In this document: in pieces, positions 1 through 6,787 of the stretch
Layout of the letters: each line of letters opens with the position of its first letter
Numbering within the stretch: position 1 is the first letter of the stretch
NCBI GenBank assembly: GCA_019420045.1
Contig: JAHZHY010000296.1
Coordinates: 1-12,335 of the forward strand
Reading direction: 5' to 3'
Length of the DNA: 12,335 bases
Origin: Clostridiales bacterium
Lineage (GTDB): Bacteria; Bacillota; Clostridia; Oscillospirales; Butyricicoccaceae
The notes under the pieces: generated by a model
Databases searched by the model: none
What the model was told of the DNA's origin: nothing
Seen by the model: only the letters and a program-made list of their open reading frames with translations
Translations under genes and position numbers: made by a program

Positions 1-312
1 GACGGCTGTCTGTTTGTCTATTCAGCAGAAGCCTGGGATGTGCTGGAGGAAAAGATCAACCAACTGCCCATGTCCCGCTCCCGCAACCTTCAACGCTTTT
101 TCTTTTCCAGTGCTGCCGATTGCGCTCCTGATTCCCAGGGGCGGGTGCTGATTCCCCAGAATCTGCGGGAATACGCCGGGCTGCAGAAGGAAGTGACCGT
201 CATCGGCGTCTCCGGACGAGTGGAGATCTGGGACAAGCGCCGCTGGCAGGAATACAACGGAGAACTTACATCGGAAAGCATTGCCGAGGCCATGGAAGAC
301 CTGGGCTTCTAA
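1..312 (+). CDS. mraZ: MraZ, transcriptional regulator of the dcw cluster (5' end missing)
   Basis: The reading frame is open from base 1 and ends at TAA 310-312, giving 103 residues of a protein that is usually about 140-150 long, so roughly the first 40 residues lie outside the window. MraZ is a DNA-binding protein made of two SpoVT/AbrB-like halves that binds repeats upstream of its own gene and tunes dcw transcription; its operator would be upstream of the window. Visible here are the end of the first half (CLFVYSAEAWDVLEEKI) and the whole second half with its DSQGRVLIP signature and the IWDKRRWQEY segment. The GTG at base 40 lies inside this conserved region and is not the real start. 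rsmH follows 33 bases later, the usual partner. Identification is firm; the partial state is due only to the window edge. Confidence 0.95.
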   Translation, partial: DGCLFVYSAEAWDVLEEKINQLPMSRSRNLQRFFFSSAADCAPDSQGRVLIPQNLREYAGLQKEVTVIGVSGRVEIWDKRRWQEYNGELTSESIAEAMEDLGF

Positions 313-345
313 AGGGGCCATTGCCCCGGAGAGGGGGAGGTCCCT

Positions 346-1305
346 GTGGAATTCAGTCATAAATCGGTTTTGGCTCAGGAATGCATGGAGGGCCTTCACA
401 TTCGTCCCCAGGGCATCTATATGGATGCCACTACCGGCGGGGGAGGTCATTCCCTGGGCATCGTCCAGCGTTTGGGAGAAGGCGGCCGCCTGATCTGCAT
501 CGACCGGGACGATGACGCCCTTCAGGCCGCGGGAAAGCGCCTGGAGCCTTACCGGGATAAAATCACCTTTGTGAAAAGCAATTTTTCCGATATCGCCGCC
601 GTGGCAAAAGACCTGGGGATTTCTCAGGTGGACGGCATCCTCTTTGACCTGGGGGTGTCCTCCTATCAGCTGGATGCCATGGAGCGGGGCTTTTCCTATA
701 TGAACGATGCGCCTTTGGATATGCGCATGGACCGAAGCCAGAGCTTTACGGCTGGTGATGTGGTCAATGGATACAGCCAGGAAGAACTGAAACGCATTTT
801 GTGGGATTACGGCGAGGAGCGGTACAGCGGACGGATTGCCGCGGCCATCTGCCGCCGCAGAGAAGAAAAACCAATCCAGTCCACCGTGGAGCTGGCCGAG
901 ATCATCCGGGGGGCCATGCCGCCCCAGGCTCTGCGGGAAAAGCAGCACCCCGCCAAGCGCAGTTTCCAGGCTATCCGCATCGAGGTCAATGGAGAGCTGC
1001 GGGCGGTGGAACAGGCGGTGCAGGACAGCGTGGATCTGCTGGCTCCCGGCGGGCGTCTGGCGGTGATCAGCTTCCACTCCCTGGAGGACCGGATCGTCAA
1101 GAATATTTTTGCACAGCAAGCCAAAGGGTGCATTTGCCCGCCGGAATTCCCGGTGTGCGTCTGCGGCCGGAAACCCCGGCTCAAGCTGGTGCATCGAGGA
1201 GTCATCACAGCCGGAGAGGAAGAACTTCGGGACAATCCCAGAGCTCGTTCTGCCAAGCTCCGGGTAGCGGAAAAAATCGAGGGAGGCGATGACAATGGCA
1301 TATGA
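346..1305 (+). CDS. rsmH: RsmH (MraW), 16S rRNA cytosine-1402 N4-methyltransferase
   Basis: This 319-residue protein is a SAM-dependent methyltransferase that modifies the N4 position of C1402 in the ribosomal P site of 16S rRNA. The GTG start is chosen because a GGGGGAGG ribosome site lies at 333-340, five bases before it, and the product begins at the normal family N-terminus (EFSHKSVLAQE). Visible motifs are the SAM-binding GGGGHS (residues 31-36), DLGVSS (101-106), DMRMD (125-129), HPAKRSFQAIRI (201-212), SFHSLEDRIVK (242-252), a cysteine-containing segment CICPPEFPVCVC (262-273) and the C-terminal NPRARSAKLR (297-306). Length and motif order are normal. Its 3' end overlaps ftsL, so the two are probably translationally coupled. 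Confidence 0.97.
   Translation: MEFSHKSVLAQECMEGLHIRPQGIYMDATTGGGGHSLGIVQRLGEGGRLICIDRDDDALQAAGKRLEPYRDKITFVKSNFSDIAAVAKDLGISQVDGILFDLGVSSYQLDAMERGFSYMNDAPLDMRMDRSQSFTAGDVVNGYSQEELKRILWDYGEERYSGRIAAAICRRREEKPIQSTVELAEIIRGAMPPQALREKQHPAKRSFQAIRIEVNGELRAVEQAVQDSVDLLAPGGRLAVISFHSLEDRIVKNIFAQQAKGCICPPEFPVCVCGRKPRLKLVHRGVITAGEEELRDNPRARSAKLRVAEKIEGGDDNGI
1281..1286 (+). promoter_or_regulatory. Ribosome binding site that decides the ftsL start
   Basis: GGGAGG lies inside the end of rsmH. It is only two bases from the ATG at 1289 but eight bases from the ATG at 1295, so the second ATG is the better initiation codon. Both give the same protein apart from two residues. Confidence 0.7.
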
Positions 1306-1789
1306 ACACAAGCACTCGCCCGCTTCCCGCCAGAGCGTGGCTTATGATTATGCCACTCTCCAGCAGCAGGAGCAGGATCTCCGGCAGCGGATGCGGGTGC
1401 ACAAGGGCAAAGTCAAGCCCAAAGTGCCCTACGGCAAGTACAGCGCCATTTTCTGCGGCGTTTTTGCAGCACTGCTTGTCATTGTGTTCAACTTCATGCA
1501 GCTGACCCAGCTGACAGGGGAGAACGCCGCCCTGAAAGACGAACTGGAGACATTGCAGAGCGATGCCAAAGCCCTGGAGGCCAAAAAGGAGCAGATTTTC
1601 AATCTGACCTATGTGGAGGACCGGGCCCGCAACGCTTTGGGCATGATCAAAGCCGACAAGAGTCAGGTGGAATATGTGGATCTGTCTCAGGAGGACAGTG
1701 TGGAAATCCCTCAGCAGGAAAGCGAGACCCCGGCCTTTCTCAGCAGTCTGATGAAAACTTTCAATGCCGTGGTGGAATATCTGAAATAG
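1295..1789 (+). CDS. ftsL: FtsL-like bitopic cell division protein
   Basis: The 164-residue product has a polar basic N-terminus (1-47), one hydrophobic membrane segment at about 48-68 (SAIFCGVFAALLVIVFNF), then a heptad-rich stretch at about 70-105 (LTGENAALKDELETLQ and onward) expected to form a coiled coil outside the membrane, and an acidic tail. This architecture, the small size and the position between rsmH and the PBP gene identify FtsL, which pairs with DivIC and DivIB to control FtsW and its PBP at the septum. FtsL sequences diverge quickly, so position and topology carry most of the assignment. I start at 1295 on ribosome-site spacing; an in-frame ATG at 1289 is the alternative. The gene overlaps the end of rsmH by 11 bases. 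Confidence 0.85.
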   Translation: MAYEHKHSPASRQSVAYDYATLQQQEQDLRQRMRVHKGKVKPKVPYGKYSAIFCGVFAALLVIVFNFMQLTQLTGENAALKDELETLQSDAKALEAKKEQIFNLTYVEDRARNALGMIKADKSQVEYVDLSQEDSVEIPQQESETPAFLSSLMKTFNAVVEYLK

Positions 1790-1798
1790 CGCAAGCAA

Positions 1799-1804
1799 TA
1801 TAAT
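1799..1804 (+). promoter_or_regulatory. Possible -10 element upstream of the PBP gene
   Basis: TATAAT matches the sigma-A -10 consensus perfectly and sits in the gap just after the ftsL stop. There is no TG extension and no good -35 hexamer 16-18 bases upstream (that stretch is inside the end of ftsL and reads near AATATC). If used, transcription would begin near 1811, within the left arm of the hairpin that follows. The match may be chance, since only the -10 half is convincing. Confidence 0.3.
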
Positions 1805-1808
1805 GTGG

Positions 1809-1859
1809 ATGAGAGCGAGTAAGCAGAGTGGGAAATGATGTTTCTTGCTCTCATTTTTT
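1809..1859 (+). terminator. Terminator-like hairpin with U tract between ftsL and the PBP gene
   Basis: The left arm ATGAGAGCGAG (1809-1819) pairs with CTTGCTCTCAT (1844-1854) over 11 base pairs with a single G-U pair, and the right arm runs straight into six T (1854-1859). The loop is 24 bases, longer than in typical intrinsic terminators. It sits eight bases before the ribosome site of the next gene (AGGTGAG, 1867-1873), so it could act as a partial terminator or attenuator inside the cluster. Structure and T tract are read directly; activity is inference. Confidence 0.6.
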
Positions 1860-1876
1860 AATGAACAGGTGAGAAA

Positions 1877-4165
1877 ATGTCCAAAAAAGCCAACAGCATG
1901 ACACGCCGCCGCATTTTGTTTGCGGCGGCGGTGCTGGGGGTGGGCGCCTTCGTGATCGTGGCGGGCCGGCTGTTTCAGCTCCAGGTGCTCAATTACGAGT
2001 TTTACGAGGAAAAAGCCATTGCCCAGCAGACCAAAGATACCACGATCGAGCCCATGCGCGGCACCATTTACGACTGCAATATGAAGCCCCTGGCCATCAG
2101 CGCTTCGGTGGAGATGGTCACATTGGAGCCTCGCAAGATTGCTGACGATGAACAGGCCCAGGTCATCTCCCAGAACCTGGCGGAGATTCTGGATATGGAC
2201 TATGAAACGGTTTATGCCAAAGCCTCCAAAACAGATTCGGCCTATGAGGTGATCAAACGAGGGGTGGAAAAAGAAGTCGCCGATGAGGTGCGGCAGTTTA
2301 AAAGCGATTACAACGAGGAAATCAAGGAATACAACGAAGGAAAGCCGGAGGACCAGCAGAAAGAAGCCATCACCAGCATTTATATGGCTCCCGATACCAA
2401 GCGGTATTATCCTTTCGGCAACTTTGCGGCGCAGGTGCTGGGATTTGTGGGAAGCGATAACCAGGGTCTGGCCGGCATCGAAGCCAAGTACGACAGCTAT
2501 CTCACCGGCACCCCCGGGCGGGCCATCCGGGCTACCAACGCCAACGGGGAAGAAATGCCTTTCGATTATGAGATGTACTATGAGGCCGAGGACGGCAATG
2601 ATGTGGTCCTGACCATTGACGAAGTGATCCAGCACTATCTGGAGAAAAATCTGGAGATCGCCGTTTACGATAACAAAACACAAAATCAGGTAGCTGGTAT
2701 TGTGATGGATGTGGATACCGGCGCTATTCTGGGCATGGCAACTAAGGGGGATTTTGATCCGAATGATCCCTTTACCATTACTGACGAGCAAAAAGCCCAG
2801 GAGCTGGCCGCTATCACTGATGAGGATGAGTATTCCAAAAAACGCAATGAGATTCTTCAGGCTCAGTGGCGGAACAAAGCGGTGACCGATACATATGACC
2901 CTGGTTCCACCTTCAAGATCCTCACCGCTTCCATGGCGTTGGAGGAGAAGGCCATCACGGTCAACAGCACTTTCTATTGCCCTGGCTACCGGATGGTGGA
3001 AGGCTGGCCTCAGCCCATCAAATGCTGGTATTACCCACGGGCCCACGGCAGTCAGAATCTGTACCAGGCCATTCAGAATTCCTGCAATCCGGCCTTTATC
3101 GACATCGGCCAGGCGGTGGGAGCCAAGACATTTTTGGAATATTACAAGGCCTTCGGCCTGAATGAGCCTACGGGCATCGATCTGCCTGGTGAAGGTGAGA
3201 GCATCTTCCACTCGGAAGAACAATTCCTCTCCAATAAGGTAGACCTGGCCACGGCCAGCTTTGGTCAGAACTTCCAGATCTCCCCTCTGCAGCTGATCAC
3301 GGCGGTATCTGCCGTGGCCAATGGCGGCAATCTGATGAAGCCTTATATTGTAAAGGAGATTCTGGACAGCGACGGCAATATTGTGAAAAGTACCGAGCCC
3401 ACTGTGGTGCGCCAGGTGATTTCGGAAGAGACATCGGAACTGATGTGTGATATACTGGAAACCGTGGTCAGCGAAGGCACCGGTAAAAATGCCTATGTGG
3501 CCGGTTATCACATTGCCGGCAAAACCGGTACATCGGAGAAAAAGGTAAGACAGGCGGAAACCGGCCGTCACGATTTGTATGTATCGTCCTTTATCGCCTT
3601 TGCTCCGGCGGATGATCCTCAGGTGGCAGTTCTGGTGCTGCTGGATGAACCCACCGTGCCGCCGGTGACCGGCGGTATCACGGCCGCACCTGTTATCCGG
3701 CGGATTATGAGCGATATCCTGCCCTATCTGGGGGTGGAACCTACATACACTGCCGAAGAGCTGGAAGAGAAAGATGTGTCGGTGCCGGAAGTCATCGGCA
3801 TGACCAAAGCCGAAGCGGAAAGCGCTTTGAGTAAAGTGAATCTGGATTATAGAGTGGTGGGCGATGGAGATACCGTCACCGATCAGCTGCCCAGTTATGG
3901 TTCGGCCATTCCCGGCGGCAGTCAGGTAGTGCTCTATATGGGAGTGGAAAAACCCGCAGAACCGGTGCAGGTGCCCGATGTAACCGGACTTTCCGTGTCG
4001 GCTGCCAGAGCTCAGCTGGAGCGGGCGGGGCTTTATATGAAGGGCTCCGGCGCGGTCAGCAGCTCGGGAAATGTGGTGGCAAGCAAGCAGAATATCACTG
4101 GCACCGCAGTTATGGGCACGGTGGTGACGGTAGAGTTTACCGACCTGGATCAGCGGGCCGAATGA
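1877..4165 (+). CDS. pbpB: Class B penicillin-binding protein with two PASTA repeats (PbpB/FtsI or SpoVD type)
   Basis: This 762-residue membrane-anchored D,D-transpeptidase cross-links new peptidoglycan. The ATG has the ribosome site AGGTGAG three bases upstream. Order of parts: basic N-terminus, membrane anchor at about 12-34, dimerisation/pedestal domain starting with RGTIYD (61-66), then the transpeptidase domain with STFK (catalytic Ser344, Lys347), SCN (402-404) and KTGT (549-552). Two PASTA repeats follow, at about 635-690 and 697-756, each beginning V-P-x-V/D-x-G. The position after ftsL fits the septal PBP that partners FtsW. Clostridial dcw clusters often hold a homologue labelled SpoVD; two PASTA repeats resemble Bacillus PbpB, while SpoVD usually has one, so the exact subtype is not settled. 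A charged stretch at about 140-165 (DYNEEIKEYNEGKPEDQQKE) looks like an insertion in the pedestal region. Confidence 0.93.
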   Translation: MSKKANSMTRRRILFAAAVLGVGAFVIVAGRLFQLQVLNYEFYEEKAIAQQTKDTTIEPMRGTIYDCNMKPLAISASVEMVTLEPRKIADDEQAQVISQNLAEILDMDYETVYAKASKTDSAYEVIKRGVEKEVADEVRQFKSDYNEEIKEYNEGKPEDQQKEAITSIYMAPDTKRYYPFGNFAAQVLGFVGSDNQGLAGIEAKYDSYLTGTPGRAIRATNANGEEMPFDYEMYYEAEDGNDVVLTIDEVIQHYLEKNLEIAVYDNKTQNQVAGIVMDVDTGAILGMATKGDFDPNDPFTITDEQKAQELAAITDEDEYSKKRNEILQAQWRNKAVTDTYDPGSTFKILTASMALEEKAITVNSTFYCPGYRMVEGWPQPIKCWYYPRAHGSQNLYQAIQNSCNPAFIDIGQAVGAKTFLEYYKAFGLNEPTGIDLPGEGESIFHSEEQFLSNKVDLATASFGQNFQISPLQLITAVSAVANGGNLMKPYIVKEILDSDGNIVKSTEPTVVRQVISEETSELMCDILETVVSEGTGKNAYVAGYHIAGKTGTSEKKVRQAETGRHDLYVSSFIAFAPADDPQVAVLVLLDEPTVPPVTGGITAAPVIRRIMSDILPYLGVEPTYTAEELEEKDVSVPEVIGMTKAEAESALSKVNLDYRVVGDGDTVTDQLPSYGSAIPGGSQVVLYMGVEKPAEPVQVPDVTGLSVSAARAQLERAGLYMKGSGAVSSSGNVVASKQNITGTAVMGTVVTVEFTDLDQRAE

Positions 4166-4189
4166 TGGAATGGGAAGGTGACACGCAAG

Positions 4190-5650
4190 ATGAAGCTCAT
4201 GGAACTGCTGAGCAATGTAGATGTGGTGAAATATGCCTGTGATCAGCAGGTGGATGTAAAGGGACTCTGCTATGATTCCCGGAAGAGTGCACCGGGAGAG
4301 GCTTTTGTGGCCATTCGGGGCTTTCAGACCGATGGACACAAATACATTGCCCAGGCCGCAGAAAAAGGGGCGGCGCTGGTCATCTGTGAAACGCCGCCGG
4401 AGGTCAGTGTGCCCTATGTGCTGGTGCGGGATTCCCGTCTGGCCCTGGCCCAGATGAGTGACAACTTCTTCGGTCATCCGGCCCAGGGGATGAAGGTCAT
4501 CGGCGTCACCGGCACCAATGGCAAAACCACCACCACCATGCTGGTGAAGGCTATTTTGGAAGAAAGCACCGGAGCTACGGTGGGGCTTATGGGCACCAAT
4601 GCCAATTACATCGGTCAGAAGGTCATTCCTGCCCAGCGCACAACGCCGGAATCCTATGAGGTGTTCCGCCTTCTTTCCGAGATGAAGCAGGCCGGGTGCC
4701 AATATGTGGTGATGGAAGTGTCTTCCCACGCGTTGGAGCTGGACCGGGTGTATGGTATTCCTTTTGAAGTGGGGGTCTTCACCAATCTCTCCCGGGATCA
4801 TCTGGATTTCCATGGCACCATGGAAAAATATCTGAAGGCAAAAAGCCGTTTGTTCTCCATGTGCCGTTTCGGCGTGGTCAACCGGGACGATCCTGCTTCC
4901 GAATACATTCTGGAAAAGGGAAGCTGCCATTTCCAGACCTATTCGGCTCGGTCAGATGACGCCGATCTGGTAGCCAAAAATATCAATTTGAAAAGTGATC
5001 GGGTGGAGTTTGAAGCGGTGGTCACCGGTGCCATCAACCGGCTTACCTTGGGAATTCCGGGTATGTTTTCGGTGTATAACGCCTTGGCTGCCACTGGCTG
5101 CTGTCTGGCGCTGGGGATTTCCCTGGCAGATATCGCCCTGGCCATGCGCCATGCCCACGGCGTCAAGGGGCGGGCTGAGGTGGTGCCGGTGCCGGCGGAT
5201 TACACTGTTCTTATCGACTATGCTCATTCTCCGGACGGTATCGTCAACATCCTCAAAGCGGTAAAGGGCTTTGCCAAGGGAAGAGTCATTGCCTTGTTCG
5301 GCTGCGGCGGCGATCGGGATAAGACCAAGCGGCCGCTGATGGGCAAAGCAGCAGCAGAGTTGGCTGATTTCTGCATCGTCACATCGGATAATCCCCGCAC
5401 GGAGGATCCCCGGGCCATCATAGAGGATATTCTGCCGGGGATGAAGGGGATCTCCACTCCCATGGCGGTGATCGATGACCGGCGGGCGGCCATTGTCTAT
5501 GCCCTGGAAAATGCCCAGCCGGGGGATGTGGTGGTGCTCATGGGCAAAGGCCACGAGACCTATCAGGAGATCTGCGGTGTCAAGCATCACCTGGACGAAC
5601 GGGAAGAAGTGGCAGCCTATTTTGCCGCAAAAAATAAAACAAAGCAGTAA
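4190..5650 (+). CDS. murE: MurE, UDP-MurNAc-tripeptide ligase, predicted meso-DAP adding
   Basis: MurE adds the third stem-peptide residue to UDP-MurNAc-L-Ala-D-Glu in the cytoplasm, using ATP. Counting from ATG 4190, the 486-residue product shows the ATP loop TGTNGKTTT (107-115), NLSRDHLDFHG (199-209), the lysine of the YLKAKSRLF segment (Lys218) that is carbamylated in this family, DYAHSPDG (343-350), DNPR (400-403) and GKGHE (452-456). DNPR is the signature of the diaminopimelate-adding enzymes; lysine-adding homologues differ there. I prefer ATG 4190 over an in-frame GTG at 4178 because GGAAGGTG (4173-4180) would then act as ribosome site nine bases upstream and the product starts MKLMELL, a typical MurE N-terminus. 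It follows the PBP gene by 24 bases. Confidence 0.95.
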   Translation: MKLMELLSNVDVVKYACDQQVDVKGLCYDSRKSAPGEAFVAIRGFQTDGHKYIAQAAEKGAALVICETPPEVSVPYVLVRDSRLALAQMSDNFFGHPAQGMKVIGVTGTNGKTTTTMLVKAILEESTGATVGLMGTNANYIGQKVIPAQRTTPESYEVFRLLSEMKQAGCQYVVMEVSSHALELDRVYGIPFEVGVFTNLSRDHLDFHGTMEKYLKAKSRLFSMCRFGVVNRDDPASEYILEKGSCHFQTYSARSDDADLVAKNINLKSDRVEFEAVVTGAINRLTLGIPGMFSVYNALAATGCCLALGISLADIALAMRHAHGVKGRAEVVPVPADYTVLIDYAHSPDGIVNILKAVKGFAKGRVIALFGCGGDRDKTKRPLMGKAAAELADFCIVTSDNPRTEDPRAIIEDILPGMKGISTPMAVIDDRRAAIVYALENAQPGDVVVLMGKGHETYQEICGVKHHLDEREEVAAYFAAKNKTKQ

Positions 5651-5684
5651 AGAAAAACAAGGAAGAATAAGAAAGGCCGCGTTC

Positions 5685-5713
5685 GCGCGCAGCGCCATCT
5701 GGCCGCTGCGCGC
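5685..5713 (+). other. Very GC-rich hairpin in the murE-mraY gap
   Basis: GCGCGCAGCG (5685-5694) is perfectly complementary to CGCTGCGCGC (5704-5713), a ten-base-pair stem around a nine-base loop; GCC/GGC inside the loop can extend the pairing with one bulged C. No T run follows on the + strand (the next bases are ACACCCATG), and no compact one on the - strand, so it is not a standard intrinsic terminator. It could be an RNA processing or stability element, or a dispersed genomic repeat. A purine-rich stretch precedes it (5650-5675). Confidence 0.5.
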
Positions 5714-5773
5714 ACACCCATGCTGTGGGGAAAGAACAGGCCTGGGACATAAGCTCAAATTGGGGGAAGAGGA

Positions 5774-6736
5774 ATGATAAAAGCAGCGGTCTGTGCCTTT
5801 GTGGTGGCTTTTGCCCTCACGGCGGTGCTGGGAACACCGGTAATCCGGTTTTTGAAAAAACTGAAATTCGGGCAGAAAATTCTGGAAGACGGTCCTACCT
5901 GGCACATGAATAAGCAATACACTCCCACTATGGGTGGGATCATGTTCATCGCCGGGTTGGTGGGTGCTCTGTGTGCCTGCCTTCCCGCCATTTGGGCGGC
6001 GGCCGATCTCCGGCCTGTGCTGATTTTTGCCCTGTCTTTGATTTTCGGGCTGATCGGCATGGTGGATGACTATACCAAGATCAAAAAGAAGCAGAATCAG
6101 GGCCTGACACCCCTGCAGAAACTGCTGCTTGTCACAGTGCTCCGCTCCATGGGATATATCACCGGCCATGTATACATTCCCTTTGTCAATGTGCTGTGGC
6201 AGGTGCCCTGGTTCTTGTATTTGCCCTGTGCCATCTTCGTCATCGTGGGAGCGGTGAATGCCGTCAACCTTACTGATGGCATCGATGGCCTGGCCGCTTC
6301 GGTGACAGCGGTGGTAGCACTGTTTTTCTCCGCGGTGTTCCTGGCTCTGGGAGACAGTTCGGCTGTCTTTTCCGCAGGTCTCTTGGGCGCCCTTCTGGGC
6401 TTTTTGATCTATAACAAAAACCCGGCCCGGGTCTTTATGGGAGACACCGGCTCGCTGTTTTTGGGCGGTGCTGTGTGCGGCATGGCTTTCGCCTGTGATT
6501 TGCCGTTAATCCTGGTACCGGTGGGTCTTATCTATATCGCTGAGACCTTGTCGGATATTATCCAGGTGACCTATTTCAAAATGACCCATGGCAAGCGGAT
6601 CTTTAAAATGGCCCCGCTGCACCATCATTTTGAGATGTGCGGTTGGAGCGAAAAAAAGATCGTCTTTGTGTTTACTGCCATCACCTTGGTGATGTGCATC
6701 GTTTCCTATTTGGGCATTGGGCCGTTTCTGGCCTGA
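5774..6736 (+). CDS. mraY: MraY, phospho-MurNAc-pentapeptide transferase
   Basis: This 320-residue polytopic membrane enzyme transfers phospho-MurNAc-pentapeptide from UDP to undecaprenyl phosphate, giving lipid I on the inner face of the membrane. Motifs in order are PTMGG (51-55), VDDYTK (97-102) with the essential paired aspartates 98 and 99, NLTDGIDG (165-172), FMGDTGS (221-227) and the HHH cluster (283-285) in PLHHHFE. Hydrophobic segments fill most of the rest, as expected for about ten membrane helices. The ATG has GGGGGAAGAGG immediately upstream (5762-5772). Size is normal for the family. In many Firmicutes murF precedes it and murD follows; neither is here. Confidence 0.97.
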   Translation: MIKAAVCAFVVAFALTAVLGTPVIRFLKKLKFGQKILEDGPTWHMNKQYTPTMGGIMFIAGLVGALCACLPAIWAAADLRPVLIFALSLIFGLIGMVDDYTKIKKKQNQGLTPLQKLLLVTVLRSMGYITGHVYIPFVNVLWQVPWFLYLPCAIFVIVGAVNAVNLTDGIDGLAASVTAVVALFFSAVFLALGDSSAVFSAGLLGALLGFLIYNKNPARVFMGDTGSLFLGGAVCGMAFACDLPLILVPVGLIYIAETLSDIIQVTYFKMTHGKRIFKMAPLHHHFEMCGWSEKKIVFVFTAITLVMCIVSYLGIGPFLA

Positions 6737-6771
6737 TGTCCGCCGGACCTTTGGAGGTGCATCCCCATTAA
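6736..6771 (+). CDS. Possible 11-codon mini-ORF between mraY and ftsW
   Basis: An ATG at 6736 shares its A with the mraY stop TGA (sequence TGATG), the arrangement of translationally coupled genes. It reads MSAGPLEVHPH and stops at TAA 6769-6771. It runs across the ribosome site GGAGGTG (6753-6759) and ends overlapping the ATT codon that may start ftsW. It has no ribosome site of its own. It may be a coupling device or simply chance; no homology can be claimed for 11 residues. Confidence 0.2.
   Translation: MSAGPLEVHPH
6753..6759 (+). promoter_or_regulatory. Strong ribosome binding site ahead of ftsW
   Basis: GGAGGTG is a near-perfect anti-16S match. Seven bases after it, at 6767, lies an ATT codon in frame with ftsW, whereas the first conventional start (GTG 6788) is 28 bases away and has no ribosome site near it. 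This suggests that ftsW initiates at AUU 6767. Confidence 0.6.
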
Positions 6772-6787
6772 AACCCTAGCGGCCAGC

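Noticed and set aside
22..1311. Antisense open frame of 429 codons over mraZ and rsmH
   Set aside because: It is the reverse shadow of two conserved genes and resembles no family.
3428..3456. Promoter-like match inside the PBP gene: GAGACA, 17 bases, then TGA-TATACT
   Set aside because: The extended -10 is good but the -35 has only four of six bases. It lies deep in conserved coding sequence more than 700 bases before murE, so chance is the likelier explanation without 5'-end data.
4178..4189. Upstream GTG start for murE
   Set aside because: The GTG is part of the likely ribosome site GGAAGGTG; ATG 4190 gives correct spacing and the normal MKLMELL start.
1205..4930. Antisense open frame of 1241 codons opposite ftsL, the PBP gene and murE
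   Set aside because: It lies wholly across well-identified genes on the other strand, has no recognisable domain and is rich in His, Gly and Ile as expected from reverse-reading a codon-biased template. It is a composition artefact.
5475..5777. Frame running from the end of murE through the murE-mraY gap (100 codons)
   Set aside because: Most of it is the shifted shadow of murE, and the remainder crosses the GC hairpin with no start signal or recognisable sequence. It is not a murF remnant that I can support.
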